64,000 nt of DNA from RGIG8306 sp964426655 (lineage in GTDB: Bacteria; Bacillota; Clostridia; Lachnospirales; Lachnospiraceae): assembly GCA_964426655.1 (NCBI GenBank), contig CAYRQT010000001.1:1-64000 (forward strand). Direction: 5' to 3'. Below are positions 52,350 to 61,638 of the stretch, piece by piece. Position 1 is the first letter of the stretch; the number at the start of each line of letters is the position of its first letter. The notes below the pieces were generated by a model. The model saw only the letters and a program-made list of their open reading frames with translations. It did not search any database and had not been told where the DNA came from. A program made the translations under genes and the position numbers.

Positions 52350-53417
52350 ATGAAAAAAAGAAGCTTTGTCCTTGCCGGTGCCCTAGGTCTGACTGCTGTG
52401 GCCGCCCTTTCCGGATGTGGAAAAAAATCCGATGCCGAAACCTCTAACGGCTCTGTCTATGTGTACAACTGGGGGGACTATATTGACGAATCCCTGATTG
52501 AGCAATTTGAAGAGGAAACCGGCATAGACGTGATTTATGACACCTACACCACCAATGAATTAATGTACCCGGTTATCAGCCAGGGGGCCGTTACCTATGA
52601 TGTGGTTTGTCCCTCTGATTACATGATTCAGAAAATGATGGAAAATGATCTGCTCCAGGAAATTAACTATGACAATATCCCCAATATCAGCAACATCTCC
52701 TCCACCATTCTGGAAAAAATGGCCACTTTTGATCCAGGCAACAAATACAGTGTTCCCTATTGCTGGGGCACCGTGGGCATCCTATACAACACCACCATGG
52801 TAGATGAAGAAGTCACCAGTTGGGATGTCCTATGGGATGAAAAATATAGCAACAATATTCTGATGCTGGATTCCGTCCGGGATTCCTTCCTGGTTGCTCT
52901 GCAAAGCCTGGGCTACTCCTCTAACTCCACAGACGATGCCCAGCTCCAGGAGGCCAGAGATTTTCTGATTGCCCAAAAGCCCCTGGTACAGGCTTATGTT
53001 GTGGACCAGGCAAAGGATATGATGATTGGTGGAGAGGCAGCCCTGGCTGTGGTGTACTCCGGAGATTATCTAGTTACCGTGGAGCAAAATCCTGACCTGG
53101 CCTATTTTATTCCGGAAGAGGGCTCCAATGTCTGGTTTGACGGATGGGTCATTCCAAAGAATGCAGAAAACAAGGAAAATGCAGAAGCCTGGATCAATTT
53201 CCTCTGCCGGGCGGATGTGGCTTTAAAAAACTTTGAATACATTGGCTACGCCACCCCCAACACTGCTGCCATGGAAGACATTGACGAGGCATACCTGAAT
53301 GATCCCGGCGTTTTTGCCCCGGATGATGTGGTGGAAAAGTGCGAAGTTTTCCAGTATCTGGGTGAGGAGATTGAAAGCACTTACAATAATTACTGGACAG
53401 AAGTGCTGTCCCATTAA
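52350..53417 (+). CDS. potD: Polyamine-binding lipoprotein PotD
   Basis: 355 residues. A signal peptide with lipobox LSGC places the lipid-anchored Cys at about residue 24. The mature protein is a periplasmic-binding fold beginning VYVYNWGDYIDESLIEQFEEETG, typical of PotD/PotF. Captures spermidine or putrescine for PotABC. Last gene of the operon, followed by a terminator. Confidence 0.95.
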   Translation: MKKRSFVLAGALGLTAVAALSGCGKKSDAETSNGSVYVYNWGDYIDESLIEQFEEETGIDVIYDTYTTNELMYPVISQGAVTYDVVCPSDYMIQKMMENDLLQEINYDNIPNISNISSTILEKMATFDPGNKYSVPYCWGTVGILYNTTMVDEEVTSWDVLWDEKYSNNILMLDSVRDSFLVALQSLGYSSNSTDDAQLQEARDFLIAQKPLVQAYVVDQAKDMMIGGEAALAVVYSGDYLVTVEQNPDLAYFIPEEGSNVWFDGWVIPKNAENKENAEAWINFLCRADVALKNFEYIGYATPNTAAMEDIDEAYLNDPGVFAPDDVVEKCEVFQYLGEEIESTYNNYWTEVLSH

Positions 53418-53426
53418 TCTGTACCC

Positions 53427-53473
53427 AAAAACACCGAATTTTCAAGATAACCCTTGAAAATCCGGTGTTTTCA
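53427..53473 (+). terminator. Terminator of potABCD
   Basis: Arms AAACACCGaATTTTCAAG (53428-53445) and CTTGAAAATcCGGTGTTT (53453-53470), one mismatch, 7-nt loop, then TTTC. The -35 of the next gene lies in the second arm. Confidence 0.8.
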
Positions 53474-53481
53474 TGTAGAAT
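53454..53481 (+). promoter_or_regulatory. Promoter of the ABC-F gene inside the pot terminator
   Basis: TTGAAA (53454-53459), 16-nt spacer, TAGAAT (53476-53481), 38 bp before the ABC-F start. Confidence 0.55.
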
Positions 53482-53518
53482 GGTACTGTTGAGTGATGAA
53501 TGGAGGATAAGCAGAAGA

Positions 53519-55150
53519 ATGATTAGTGCCAATAACGTAACCCTTCGCCTTGGAAAGAAGGCGTTATTTGAAGATGTGAATATTAAGTTTACGGAAGGAA
53601 ACTGCTATGGGCTCATCGGCGCCAATGGCGCCGGGAAATCCACTTTCCTGAAAATCCTGTCCGGTGCTTTAGAACCCACCAGTGGGTCAGTAATCATTAC
53701 CCCCGGGCAGCGACTCTCTGTGCTGGAACAGGATCATTTTAAATATGATCAAAATGTGGTGCTGGATACTGTTATTATGGGAAACAGCCGCCTGTATGAA
53801 ATTATGAAAGAAAAAGATGCCATCTACATGAAAGAAGATTTCACAGAAGAAGATGGTGTCCGGGCCAGTGAGTTGGAGGCAGAGTTTGCAGAAATGAATG
53901 GCTGGGAGGCAGAAGCGGATGCTGCCACCCTGTTAAACGGACTGGGCATTGACACCAGTCTGCATGATAAGCTTATGGGAGATCTGAACGGTTCCGAAAA
54001 AGTGAAGGTGCTGTTGGCCAGAGCGCTCTTTGGCAACCCGGATATCTTGCTTTTGGACGAGCCTACGAACCACCTGGATCTGGCTGCCATAAACTGGCTG
54101 GAAGAATTTCTGATTAATTTCGAAAACACCGTTATTGTAGTGTCCCACGACCGCTATTTTTTGAACAAAGTTTGTACCCACATTGCAGATATTGACTATG
54201 CAAAAATTCAGCTATACAGCGGAAATTATGATTTCTGGTATGAATCCAGTCAGCTCCTTATCAAGCAGATGAAGGAAGCAAACCGGAAAAAAGAAGAAAA
54301 AATTAAAGAGTTGCAGGAATTTATCCAGCGCTTTAGTGCAAACGCTTCTAAGTCCAAACAAGCTACTTCAAGGAAACGTGCTCTGGAAAAAATTGAACTG
54401 GATGAAATCAAACCCTCCAGCCGGAAATATCCATACATTGATTTTCGGCCGGACCGGGAAATTGGCAATGAGGTGCTTTCTGTTTCTCATCTGACAAAAA
54501 CCATCGACGGCGTGAAGGTGCTAGACGATGTATCCTTTATTGTGGGAAGAGAAGACAAAATTGCCTTTGTAGGCGCTGACGAACTGGCAAAGACCACCCT
54601 GTTTCGCATTCTGATGGGAGAAATTGAGCCGGACGAAGGGACCTATAAATGGGGCGTCACCACCACTCAGGCTTATTTTCCCAAAGACAGTACCGAAGAA
54701 TTTAACAACGACCTGACCATTGCGGACTGGCTGACCGGCTACTCTCCTGTAAAAGATGTTACCTATGTAAGAGGCTTTTTAGGCAGAATGCTGTTTGCAG
54801 GGGAAGACGGTGTCAAAAAAGTAAAGGTGCTTTCCGGTGGAGAAAAAGTGCGTTGTTTACTCTCTAAAATGATGATTTCCGGTGCCAATGTACTGGTCTT
54901 TGATGAACCCACGAACCATCTGGACATGGAATCCATCACTGCCCTGAATAATGGCATGATTAAATTTCCAGGCGTCATTCTGTTTGCTTCCCGGGATCAT
55001 CAGATTGTGCAGACCACGGCCAACCGCATTATTGAGTTCATTGGTGGTTCCATTATTGATAAGATCACTACCTATGATGAATACCTGGCCAGTGATGAAA
55101 TGGCCATGAAGCGCCAGATTTTCCAGGCCAATGTGGAGGATGATAATTGA
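53519..55150 (+). CDS. ABC-F family ATPase (YbiT/YkpA-like)
   Basis: 543 residues from the ATG at 53519. Two ABC domains without membrane segments, joined by a charged linker. Domain 1 has Walker A GANGAGKST, signature LNGSEKV and LLLDEPTNHLDL. Domain 2 has signature LSGGEKV and VFDEPTNHLDM, but its Walker A reads GADELAKTT, lacking the Gly before Lys. ABC-F proteins bind the ribosomal E site and help stalled translation or give antibiotic protection; the YbiT-like branch is the best fit. Ends one base into the next start. Confidence 0.9.
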   Translation: MISANNVTLRLGKKALFEDVNIKFTEGNCYGLIGANGAGKSTFLKILSGALEPTSGSVIITPGQRLSVLEQDHFKYDQNVVLDTVIMGNSRLYEIMKEKDAIYMKEDFTEEDGVRASELEAEFAEMNGWEAEADAATLLNGLGIDTSLHDKLMGDLNGSEKVKVLLARALFGNPDILLLDEPTNHLDLAAINWLEEFLINFENTVIVVSHDRYFLNKVCTHIADIDYAKIQLYSGNYDFWYESSQLLIKQMKEANRKKEEKIKELQEFIQRFSANASKSKQATSRKRALEKIELDEIKPSSRKYPYIDFRPDREIGNEVLSVSHLTKTIDGVKVLDDVSFIVGREDKIAFVGADELAKTTLFRILMGEIEPDEGTYKWGVTTTQAYFPKDSTEEFNNDLTIADWLTGYSPVKDVTYVRGFLGRMLFAGEDGVKKVKVLSGGEKVRCLLSKMMISGANVLVFDEPTNHLDMESITALNNGMIKFPGVILFASRDHQIVQTTANRIIEFIGGSIIDKITTYDEYLASDEMAMKRQIFQANVEDDN

Positions 55151-55866
55151 TGGAAGAACGCACTGTTCCCGGTAAATTTTCCCTGAGCCACCCCATGTTA
55201 AAATGGGGTGCGCTTCTTTTTATGGCAATGGACCATTTTGCGGTGGCCTTCCCTGTACCAGAGGCCCTGTATCTAGTGCTTCGATTTATTGGGCGCCTTT
55301 CCTTCCCCATTTTTGCCTTTTTAGTGGTGGAAGGGGTCATTCACACCCATAATATCCGCAAATATTTTTTGCGTCTGGGCCTGTTTGCCCTGATCAGTGA
55401 ATTTCCTTTTGATTGTCTGCTGTTTCATGATATTCCTTTTTCCCAGTGGTTTCCCACTGTATTTGAAAATCAAAACGTAATGTTTACCCTTCTTTTGGGC
55501 GCCATCGGTGTTTATGCCACCATTTATTTTGAAAATCAGCATAAAATCTGGCTGGGCATACTGGCAACTCTGGCCGCCATGCTCCTGTCCATTGCCATGC
55601 AAACAGACTACCCGGGACTGGGTGTCATCCTAATGTATATCTTCTACCTGTATAGAAAATCACCGGTTCCCCGGGCCACTGCGGTATTGCTGCTTTTTTT
55701 ACTTACCACTACCAGCCTAAATCGTTTTGGATTTCTGGCTTTAATTCCCATTGGCCTGTATAACGAAGAAAAGCCAGCCGAAAAAGGCTGGCAGAAATGG
55801 TTCTTCTATGTGTTTTATCCATTGCACATGCTGGTTTTTGGCCTGTTGGCGCGGTTTCTGTTTTAG
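55150..55866 (+). CDS. TraX-family membrane protein
   Basis: 238 residues, about seven membrane segments, with the TraX/acyltransferase-like start KWGALLFMAMDHFAVAFP and LRFIGRLSFPIFAFLVVEG, and a final FYVFYPLHMLVFGLLARFLF. TraX acetylates pilin in F plasmids; chromosomal Firmicute homologues have unknown substrates. The ATG overlaps the ABC-F stop (TGATG) and the end overlaps luxS on the other strand by 4 bp. Confidence 0.88.
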   Translation: MEERTVPGKFSLSHPMLKWGALLFMAMDHFAVAFPVPEALYLVLRFIGRLSFPIFAFLVVEGVIHTHNIRKYFLRLGLFALISEFPFDCLLFHDIPFSQWFPTVFENQNVMFTLLLGAIGVYATIYFENQHKIWLGILATLAAMLLSIAMQTDYPGLGVILMYIFYLYRKSPVPRATAVLLLFLLTTTSLNRFGFLALIPIGLYNEEKPAEKGWQKWFFYVFYPLHMLVFGLLARFLF

Positions 55867-56345
55867 TCCGGATACACCAGTCGTTCCAACGTAAGATTTT
55901 CCAGAACCTCCTGTAAATAGCGCTTTGCCCGATAGCTGGCCATGGGCAGATGCATGTCCAGATAATTCCCGCAGTCCTTAGGAGAAGCGCCGGGAATTTC
56001 CCCTGTATAATCAGCAATAAACTGGAACATCTCTTTGACGAGAGGGGCGATTTTGTCACTCTCGTCTTTTCCTTCTAAAAGCAGATAAAACCCGGTCCGA
56101 CAGCCCATGGGTCCAAAATATACCACTCTTTTTCCATATACTGGATGATTTCTCAGGAAAGTCGCTCCAAGATGCTCCATGGCATGCATTTCTCCGGTGC
56201 CCATCACCGGTTCCATATTGGGTCTGGTCACGCGAAGGTCATAAGTGGTGATCACATCTCCCCTAGGCAGTATATCCCGCCTGGACACATAAACGCCTGG
56301 TAGCAATTTTAGATGGTCTATCGTAAAGCTGGCTATTTTTTCCAT
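55863..56345 (-). CDS. luxS: S-ribosylhomocysteine lyase
   Basis: Releases homocysteine and the autoinducer-2 precursor DPD in methyl-cycle detoxification. 160 residues from the ATG at 56345 (AAGGAG 8 nt upstream). The metal motif HAMEH (variant of HTIEH) and the catalytic Cys in PMGCRTGFYLL are present. It is the last gene of gldA-x-luxS. Confidence 0.96.
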   Translation of the reverse strand: MEKIASFTIDHLKLLPGVYVSRRDILPRGDVITTYDLRVTRPNMEPVMGTGEMHAMEHLGATFLRNHPVYGKRVVYFGPMGCRTGFYLLLEGKDESDKIAPLVKEMFQFIADYTGEIPGASPKDCGNYLDMHLPMASYRAKRYLQEVLENLTLERLVYPD

Positions 56346-56346
56346 T

Positions 56347-56583
56347 CTAGCGCTCCTTCTCCAAAGTGAAATACCCTGGTTGCTGTTCATTTTTTATGAT
56401 ATCTAAACCCTTTTTTTTCAGTTCCGCAGACAGGATCCGAAATCCCTCCTCTCTCTCTTCTGATTTTCCCTCCAGAAAAAAGAGCTGTCCGCCGCAGGCA
56501 TCGTGAAAATGCAATTGTAAAGTCGGCGCTGCTTCTTTTGTAATTTTTTTTAACTGAAGCACTTCCTCAATGGACAGTGTCAT
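56347..56583 (-). CDS. Uncharacterised 78-residue protein
   Basis: A small soluble alpha/beta protein with the segment LQLHFHDACGGQLFFLE in the middle and a charged C-terminus. The HDACGGQ stretch could bind a metal or cofactor but matches no function that I know. It overlaps the gldA end by 17 bp with a GGGGG ribosome site, and luxS begins 1 bp after its stop, so its link to luxS is by translation coupling. Confidence 0.7.
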   Translation of the reverse strand: MTLSIEEVLQLKKITKEAAPTLQLHFHDACGGQLFFLEGKSEEREEGFRILSAELKKKGLDIIKNEQQPGYFTLEKER

Positions 56584-57682
56584 TTTTTACCCCCTTTTTA
56601 TAGGCTTCTCCCATACGGTCTGCCTTCTTCATCCCTTCCACAACCTGCTCCCAACTCACAGGAAAAGGCATATTTCCCATGCTGCCATTCTCTGTAACAG
56701 CCAGTTTTCCGGCCCTTTCCAGTTCTTCTGCGCTAGGGTCTTTTGCCCCCAGCGCTTCAAATGTCAGGGGCAATTCTACCTGCCGGCAAAACATCTGTAC
56801 CGCATCAAAGTCTTCCCACGCCTCCTCCAACACCAGCTGTACCAAAACGCCAAAGGCCACTTTCTCTCCGTGAAGCTTTCCTTCCGTTCCTTTCAGACAG
56901 GAAAGGGCATTCTGGATGGCATGGGCAGCCGCCAGACCGCCGCTTTCAAAACCAATCCCACTTAATAGTGTGTTCACTTCGATGATATGCTCTACTGCAG
57001 AAGTGCATTTTTTCTCTCTGGCATCCAGAAAAGCCTTTTCACCTTCGGAAAACAGTATTTCTGCACACCCTCTGGCCAACGCCAATGCCGCAGCAGGCTG
57101 CTGCCCGCCAAACTCATTAACAGCCCCGGAGGCTGCACAGGCTCTGGCTTCATACCAGGTGGAAAGGGCATCTCCCATCCCTGCTGCCAACAGCCGGACA
57201 GGCGCTGATATGATAGTTGCAGAATCCACCAGCACCAGATCCGGTCCTTTTTCATGGTGCAGGTACCGTAAAAACTCTCCCTGACGTGTATACAAAACAG
57301 AAATGGCACTGCAAGGGGCATCGGAAGACGCAATGGTGGGCACCAAAATGACCGGTACCTGTGCGCCGGCGCCCACTGCCTTTGCTGTATCCAGCAATTT
57401 TCCACTGCCAATACCCGCTAGTACAGCCCCTTTCTGTCCCTGCAGACTGGCTTCAATCCGACCAATTTCCTCCATGCAACACTCTCCGGTAAAATCCAGA
57501 AAGGTCACAGGAATTTCTGCCTTTTTCCCGGCGGCGCCCACTGTCTCCATCAGCGCCTCCCTGCCCCATTCTCCTAAAAGGACAAAAAGATGTTTCCCCT
57601 TTTCTGCTCCATACCGGCCTATATCCTGCAAAACGCCCTCCCCCTGTATATATCTTCCCGGACTGCCCATAATATAAGCCAT
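56567..57682 (-). CDS. gldA: Glycerol dehydrogenase-like iron-containing alcohol dehydrogenase
   Basis: 371 residues of the GldA family: an N-terminal NAD-binding domain with AVLAGIGSGKLLDTAKAVG and VPTIASSDAPCSAISVLY, and a metal domain with GMGDALSTWYEARAC and the His ligands in AAHAIQNAL and LHGEKVAFG. Oxidises glycerol to dihydroxyacetone with NAD+ or acts on related polyols. Own promoter; leads the operon with a small gene and luxS. Confidence 0.9.
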   Translation of the reverse strand: MAYIMGSPGRYIQGEGVLQDIGRYGAEKGKHLFVLLGEWGREALMETVGAAGKKAEIPVTFLDFTGECCMEEIGRIEASLQGQKGAVLAGIGSGKLLDTAKAVGAGAQVPVILVPTIASSDAPCSAISVLYTRQGEFLRYLHHEKGPDLVLVDSATIISAPVRLLAAGMGDALSTWYEARACAASGAVNEFGGQQPAAALALARGCAEILFSEGEKAFLDAREKKCTSAVEHIIEVNTLLSGIGFESGGLAAAHAIQNALSCLKGTEGKLHGEKVAFGVLVQLVLEEAWEDFDAVQMFCRQVELPLTFEALGAKDPSAEELERAGKLAVTENGSMGNMPFPVSWEQVVEGMKKADRMGEAYKKGVKNDTVH

Positions 57683-57715
57683 TTTTTATGTCCTTTCTCA
57701 ATTGTGTTTTTTCTT

Positions 57716-57744
57716 ATTCTACCGTTTTCCGATAAAAGATGCAA
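57716..57744 (-). promoter_or_regulatory. Promoter of gldA-x-luxS
   Basis: Minus strand TTGCAT (57744-57739), 17-nt spacer, TAGAAT (57721-57716), 33 bp before gldA. Confidence 0.7.
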
Positions 57745-57781
57745 TCCCCCCCCATCTTCCTTTCTTTCATAACAAAGGCAT

Positions 57782-57836
57782 AAAAAGTACCGACCGCCAA
57801 TTGTCAGAATCCAATCTGACTTTTGGGGGTCGGCAC
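57782..57836 (-). terminator. Terminator of metY
   Basis: Outer arms GTGCCGACC / GGTCGGTAC and inner TCAGATTGGATTCTGA hairpin, followed on the minus strand by TTTTTATG. Sits 16 bp after the metY stop. Confidence 0.78.
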
Positions 57837-57852
57837 ATTGCCGGAAGACTTT

Positions 57853-59160
57853 TTACTCTACCGCCTTAAAGGCCTCATCCAGATCCTGTATGATGTCTGA
57901 GATATGTTCTGTCCCAATGGAAAGGCGAATGGTATTGGGCTTGATGCCCTGTTCCAGAAGTTCTTTTCCGGAAAGCTGGGAATGGGTGGTGGAAGCAGGA
58001 TGGATAACCAGTGACTTCACATCTGCCACATTGGCCAATAAAGAAAACAGTTCCAACTGATCAATGAAATCTCTTGCCTTCTTTTCATCTCCTTTAATTT
58101 CAAAGGTAAAAATAGAGCCGCCGCCTCTGGGAAAATACTTTTTATACAGGGTCTGCTGTTCGGGGTCCGTGGACACTGCCGGATGATGCACTGCCTCAAC
58201 CTGGGGATGCTTTTGCAGATATTCCACCGCCTGCAGCGCATTTTCCACATGCCGTTCCACCCGTAAAGAAAGGGTTTCCAACCCCTGCAGGAATAAGAAG
58301 GCATGGAAAGGCGAGAGTGTGGCACCGGTATCCCGCAAAAGAATGGCCCTAATGCGCACTACGAAAGCGGCAGGCCCCACTGCCTGGGTAAAACTTATGC
58401 CATGATAGCTGGGATTGGGTTCTGTGATGGCAGGAAATTTCCCAGAAGCCTCCCAGTCAAATTTCCCGCTATCCACAATGACGCCTCCAATGGCTGTCCC
58501 ATGTCCACCAATAAACTTTGTGGCAGAGTGTACCACAATATCTGCTCCATATTCGATAGGGCGTACCAGATAGGGTGTCGCAAAAGTATTGTCCACTACA
58601 AGGGGAATCTGATGGGCATGTGCAATATGGGCCAGTGCTTCCAGGTCAGTGACATCTGAGTTGGGATTGCCAAGGGTCTCCACAAAAAGTGCTTTTGTAT
58701 TTTCCTGAATGGCGCTTTCCACTGCCTCCGGATCAAAAGGATTGACAAAGGTAGTGGTGATGCCGTAGCGGGGCAGGGTATGGGCCAGCAGATTATACGT
58801 GCCCCCATAAATATTATCTGCGGAGACAATATGATCTCCCTGCCCCGCCAGGTTTTCAAAGGTATAGGTGATAGCCGCCGCACCGGATGCCACTGCCAGT
58901 GCTGCCACACCCCCTTCCAGTGCAGCAATCCGCTGCTCAAACACATCCTCCGTGGGATTGGTAAGACGTCCGTAGATATTGCCCGCATCCTGCAGACCGA
59001 ACCTGGCTGCGGCATGATCTGCATTATGGAACACATAGGATGAGGTCTGGTAGATGGGTACTGCCCTGGCATCGGTCACAGGGTCTGCCTGCTCCTGTCC
59101 CACGTGTAGCTGTAATGTCTCAAATTGTAAGTTTCTTTCTTTCCTGCTTATTTTTCCCAT
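57853..59160 (-). CDS. metY: O-acetylhomoserine sulfhydrylase (cysteine synthase-like)
   Basis: PLP enzyme joining O-acetylhomoserine with sulfide to form homocysteine. 435 residues from the ATG at 59160 with AGGAG. Features: TSSYVF near the N-terminus, the PLP lysine in SATKFIGGHGTAIGG, and the MetY-type length (longer than MetB/MetC). No S-box or T-box leader is seen. Together with luxS and cysK it makes the right side of the window a sulfur-amino-acid block. Confidence 0.94.
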   Translation of the reverse strand: MGKISRKERNLQFETLQLHVGQEQADPVTDARAVPIYQTSSYVFHNADHAAARFGLQDAGNIYGRLTNPTEDVFEQRIAALEGGVAALAVASGAAAITYTFENLAGQGDHIVSADNIYGGTYNLLAHTLPRYGITTTFVNPFDPEAVESAIQENTKALFVETLGNPNSDVTDLEALAHIAHAHQIPLVVDNTFATPYLVRPIEYGADIVVHSATKFIGGHGTAIGGVIVDSGKFDWEASGKFPAITEPNPSYHGISFTQAVGPAAFVVRIRAILLRDTGATLSPFHAFLFLQGLETLSLRVERHVENALQAVEYLQKHPQVEAVHHPAVSTDPEQQTLYKKYFPRGGGSIFTFEIKGDEKKARDFIDQLELFSLLANVADVKSLVIHPASTTHSQLSGKELLEQGIKPNTIRLSIGTEHISDIIQDLDEAFKAVE

Positions 59161-59223
59161 TTTATTCTCCTGTTCTGCCTGTTTTTCTGCATGACACGTT
59201 GTCTTCGGCCTCTTTTTTTGCAT

Positions 59224-59251
59224 ATTATACCACTATGTCATATATTGTCAA
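59224..59251 (-). promoter_or_regulatory. Promoter of metY
   Basis: Minus strand TTGACA (59251-59246), 16-nt spacer, TATAAT (59229-59224), in the divergent gap with the aminotransferase gene. Confidence 0.8.
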
Positions 59252-59279
59252 TATGTTTTATCTATTTTCTTTAGATGTA

Positions 59280-59308
59280 TTGACGTCCATCCAGGAATGC
59301 TATATCAT
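59280..59308 (+). promoter_or_regulatory. Promoter of the MalY/PatB gene
   Basis: TTGACG (59280-59285), 17-nt spacer, TATCAT (59303-59308), 33 bp before the start codon. Confidence 0.6.
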
Positions 59309-59341
59309 CAGATTGTATATATACCCAGGAAAGGAGCTTCC

Positions 59342-60535
59342 ATGTCTTACTCTTTTGATACCGTAGTGAATCGCAGAAATACACATTCTTTAAAATATGA
59401 TTTTGCCCAGGTCCGAATGGGACGAGATGACCTTTTGCCCCTTTGGGTGGCGGATATGGATTTTCCCCTCCCGGAAGAAATTCTTTCCCCTCTTCGTCAG
59501 GCTGTGGAACACGGCATTTTTGGATATAGCGACACCGATGAGCACTATTTTCAGGCAGTTTCCCACTGGTTTTCCTCCCGCTTTGGATGGAAACCTCAAG
59601 AAGAGTGGATGGTAAAGACCCCCGGCATCGTTTTCGCCATCGGGCAGGGCATTCAGGCTTTTACCCATGAAGGAGAGGGCATTGTGATTCAGGAACCTGT
59701 CTATTATCCTTTTTCTTCAACCATAAAAGCCAACAACCGACGGGTAATCTCCAATCCCCTGATCTATGAACACCATCGTTACTCCATGGATCTTGCTCAT
59801 CTGGAGCAGGTGCTTTCTGCGCCGGATGTGACCATGATGATTCTGTGTAGCCCTCATAATCCGGTGGGACGGGTGTGGAGCCGGGAGGAACTGATGGCTG
59901 TGGGTACCCTTTGTCTGAAATACGGGGTTTTTCTGATTGTAGATGAAATCCATGCAGATTTTACATATGCCGGCCACACCCATACTATGTTCGGCTCACT
60001 GGATCCCCGCTTTTTATCTCAGGTGATGCTTTGTACAGCCCCCAGCAAAACCTTTAATCTGGCTGGCCTGCAGATTTCCAATATCTTCATTCCCAGTGAG
60101 TCTCATCGCAAAGCTTTCCTTCTGGAAATGGATTGCAGCGGCTACAGCCAGGTGGGGCTATTTGGCATTGTAGGTTGCCAGGCAGCCTATACTTACGGGG
60201 CGGACTGGCTGGATGCTCTAAAAAAATATCTGCAGGAAAACCTGAACTATGTACGCCATTTTCTGCGGGAAAGGCTCCCGGAAGTGACTTTGGTGGAACC
60301 AGAAGGCACCTACCTGATCTGGCTGGATTGCTCTGCCTTAGGGTTTTCTTACAAGGAACTGGAACGACGCATTGTAGACATTGGTCATTTGTGGCTGGAT
60401 GGCGGCATCATTTTTGGCCGGGCCTCTGCCATGTTTGAACGCATCAATATTGCCTGTCCCAGAGCCACCCTGATTCAGGCCATGGAGCAGCTGGAAAAAG
60501 CCCTCCATGCCCCCCAAGAAAGGAGTTCCCGATGA
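59342..60535 (+). CDS. MalY/PatB-type aminotransferase (cystathionine beta-lyase)
   Basis: 397 residues of fold-type I PLP enzymes: LPLWVADMDFPLP near the start, CSPHNPVGRVW, VDEIHADF, and the PLP lysine in APSKTFNLAGLQ. PatB/MalY members cleave C-S bonds in cystathionine or cysteine, giving homocysteine or H2S; some act as regulators. It faces metY across a shared promoter region and is coupled to the esterase gene. Confidence 0.92.
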   Translation: MSYSFDTVVNRRNTHSLKYDFAQVRMGRDDLLPLWVADMDFPLPEEILSPLRQAVEHGIFGYSDTDEHYFQAVSHWFSSRFGWKPQEEWMVKTPGIVFAIGQGIQAFTHEGEGIVIQEPVYYPFSSTIKANNRRVISNPLIYEHHRYSMDLAHLEQVLSAPDVTMMILCSPHNPVGRVWSREELMAVGTLCLKYGVFLIVDEIHADFTYAGHTHTMFGSLDPRFLSQVMLCTAPSKTFNLAGLQISNIFIPSESHRKAFLLEMDCSGYSQVGLFGIVGCQAAYTYGADWLDALKKYLQENLNYVRHFLRERLPEVTLVEPEGTYLIWLDCSALGFSYKELERRIVDIGHLWLDGGIIFGRASAMFERINIACPRATLIQAMEQLEKALHAPQERSSR

Positions 60536-61539
60536 AATGGATTCTGCGCATTTTGCTGATTCTTCTCCTGCTTATCTTTCTGCTGCTTCTTGCTCTCTTT
60601 ATTGGCCTGCAGACTACGCCCAGAATTTTTGCCTGGTATCTGCGGCATTCCTCCACATTCAACGGGGAAGTGTCTTATCCGGAAGATTATGCAGAGGCCA
60701 GCAGCCTGGTTTCCGTACAAAATGATCTGACATATACCTCCGCCTATGGTAGCAACACTTTTGACTTATATACCAATACTTCTGCCAACGACAGCGCTCC
60801 CACTCTGATCTGGGTTCATGGAGGGGCTTTTGTTGCCGGAGATAAATCCGCTATAGCCCCCTTTGCCACAGAAATGGCGGCTGCCGGTTATACGGTAATC
60901 GCCATGAATTATGAATTGTCCCCGGAAGGCACATACCCTTCAGCCATTCTTCAACTGGGGGAACTTTACACCTATCTCCAATCCAATGAAACTCTATTTC
61001 CAGAGGTGGATTTGTCCCGCCTGATTCTTGGAGGAGACTCTGCCGGCGCTCAGATTTCTGCGCACTTTATTGCCCTTCAGACCAATCCCATTTTACAGGA
61101 AGAAATGGGTCTGGATCCCCTCGTGCCTAAGGAAAATATTTTGGCAGCTCTGCTCTATTGCGGCCCCTATCAGCTGGATGCCTTTAAAGATGCGGACAGT
61201 GCCCTGATGAAATTTTTCATTCAGCAGATCGGATGGGCCTATCTGGGTGAAAAGGACTGGATGGAAGACGAAGTACTGTCCGGTCAGGTGTCCACCTACA
61301 GCTATGTAACTGCCGATTTTCCTCCCACCTTTATTACCGATGGCAACAGTGGATCCTTTGAAGCGCAAGGGAAGGCGCTTCTGGAAAAACTGCAGTCCCT
61401 TGGCGTCAAAAGCACCGGTTTGTTCTTCTCCAGTGATGAGGGCGCTATTCCCCATGTCTACCATTTTAAGTATGATCAGTATCCGACAGAAGCCAGAAAA
61501 TGCTTTAACGAAACCTTAGCTTTTCTCTCTTCTTTGTAA
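60532..61539 (+). CDS. Membrane-anchored alpha/beta-hydrolase (HSL-type esterase)
   Basis: 335 residues: one N-terminal membrane segment (about 4-24), then an alpha/beta hydrolase with the oxyanion motif HGGAF and nucleophile elbow GGDSAGAQ, the catalytic Asp in ITDGNSG and a C-terminal His in PHVYHF. The domain lies outside the membrane. Substrate is unknown; carboxyl esters are likely. Starts by ATGA overlap with the aminotransferase. Confidence 0.9.
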   Translation: MKWILRILLILLLLIFLLLLALFIGLQTTPRIFAWYLRHSSTFNGEVSYPEDYAEASSLVSVQNDLTYTSAYGSNTFDLYTNTSANDSAPTLIWVHGGAFVAGDKSAIAPFATEMAAAGYTVIAMNYELSPEGTYPSAILQLGELYTYLQSNETLFPEVDLSRLILGGDSAGAQISAHFIALQTNPILQEEMGLDPLVPKENILAALLYCGPYQLDAFKDADSALMKFFIQQIGWAYLGEKDWMEDEVLSGQVSTYSYVTADFPPTFITDGNSGSFEAQGKALLEKLQSLGVKSTGLFFSSDEGAIPHVYHFKYDQYPTEARKCFNETLAFLSSL

Positions 61540-61558
61540 GAAGTCACACACGCACAAA

Positions 61559-61597
61559 GGGAGCCTGTGTCCTCCAATTGGAGGGCACAGGCTCCCT
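61559..61597. terminator. Convergent terminator between esterase and cysK genes
   Basis: Arms GGGAGCCTGTG (61559-61569) and CACAGGCTCCC (61585-61595) continue inward as CCTCC/GGAGG around an AATT loop. A T-rich stretch follows only after a gap on the plus strand. Confidence 0.7.
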
Positions 61598-61638
61598 GCA
61601 GATTTGATATTCTTCTTTTTTCGCAACCTTATATTATT

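Noticed and set aside
59161..59223. SAM or T-box riboswitch upstream of metY
   Set aside because: The leader from the promoter is only about 60 nt and has no S-box or T-box signature.
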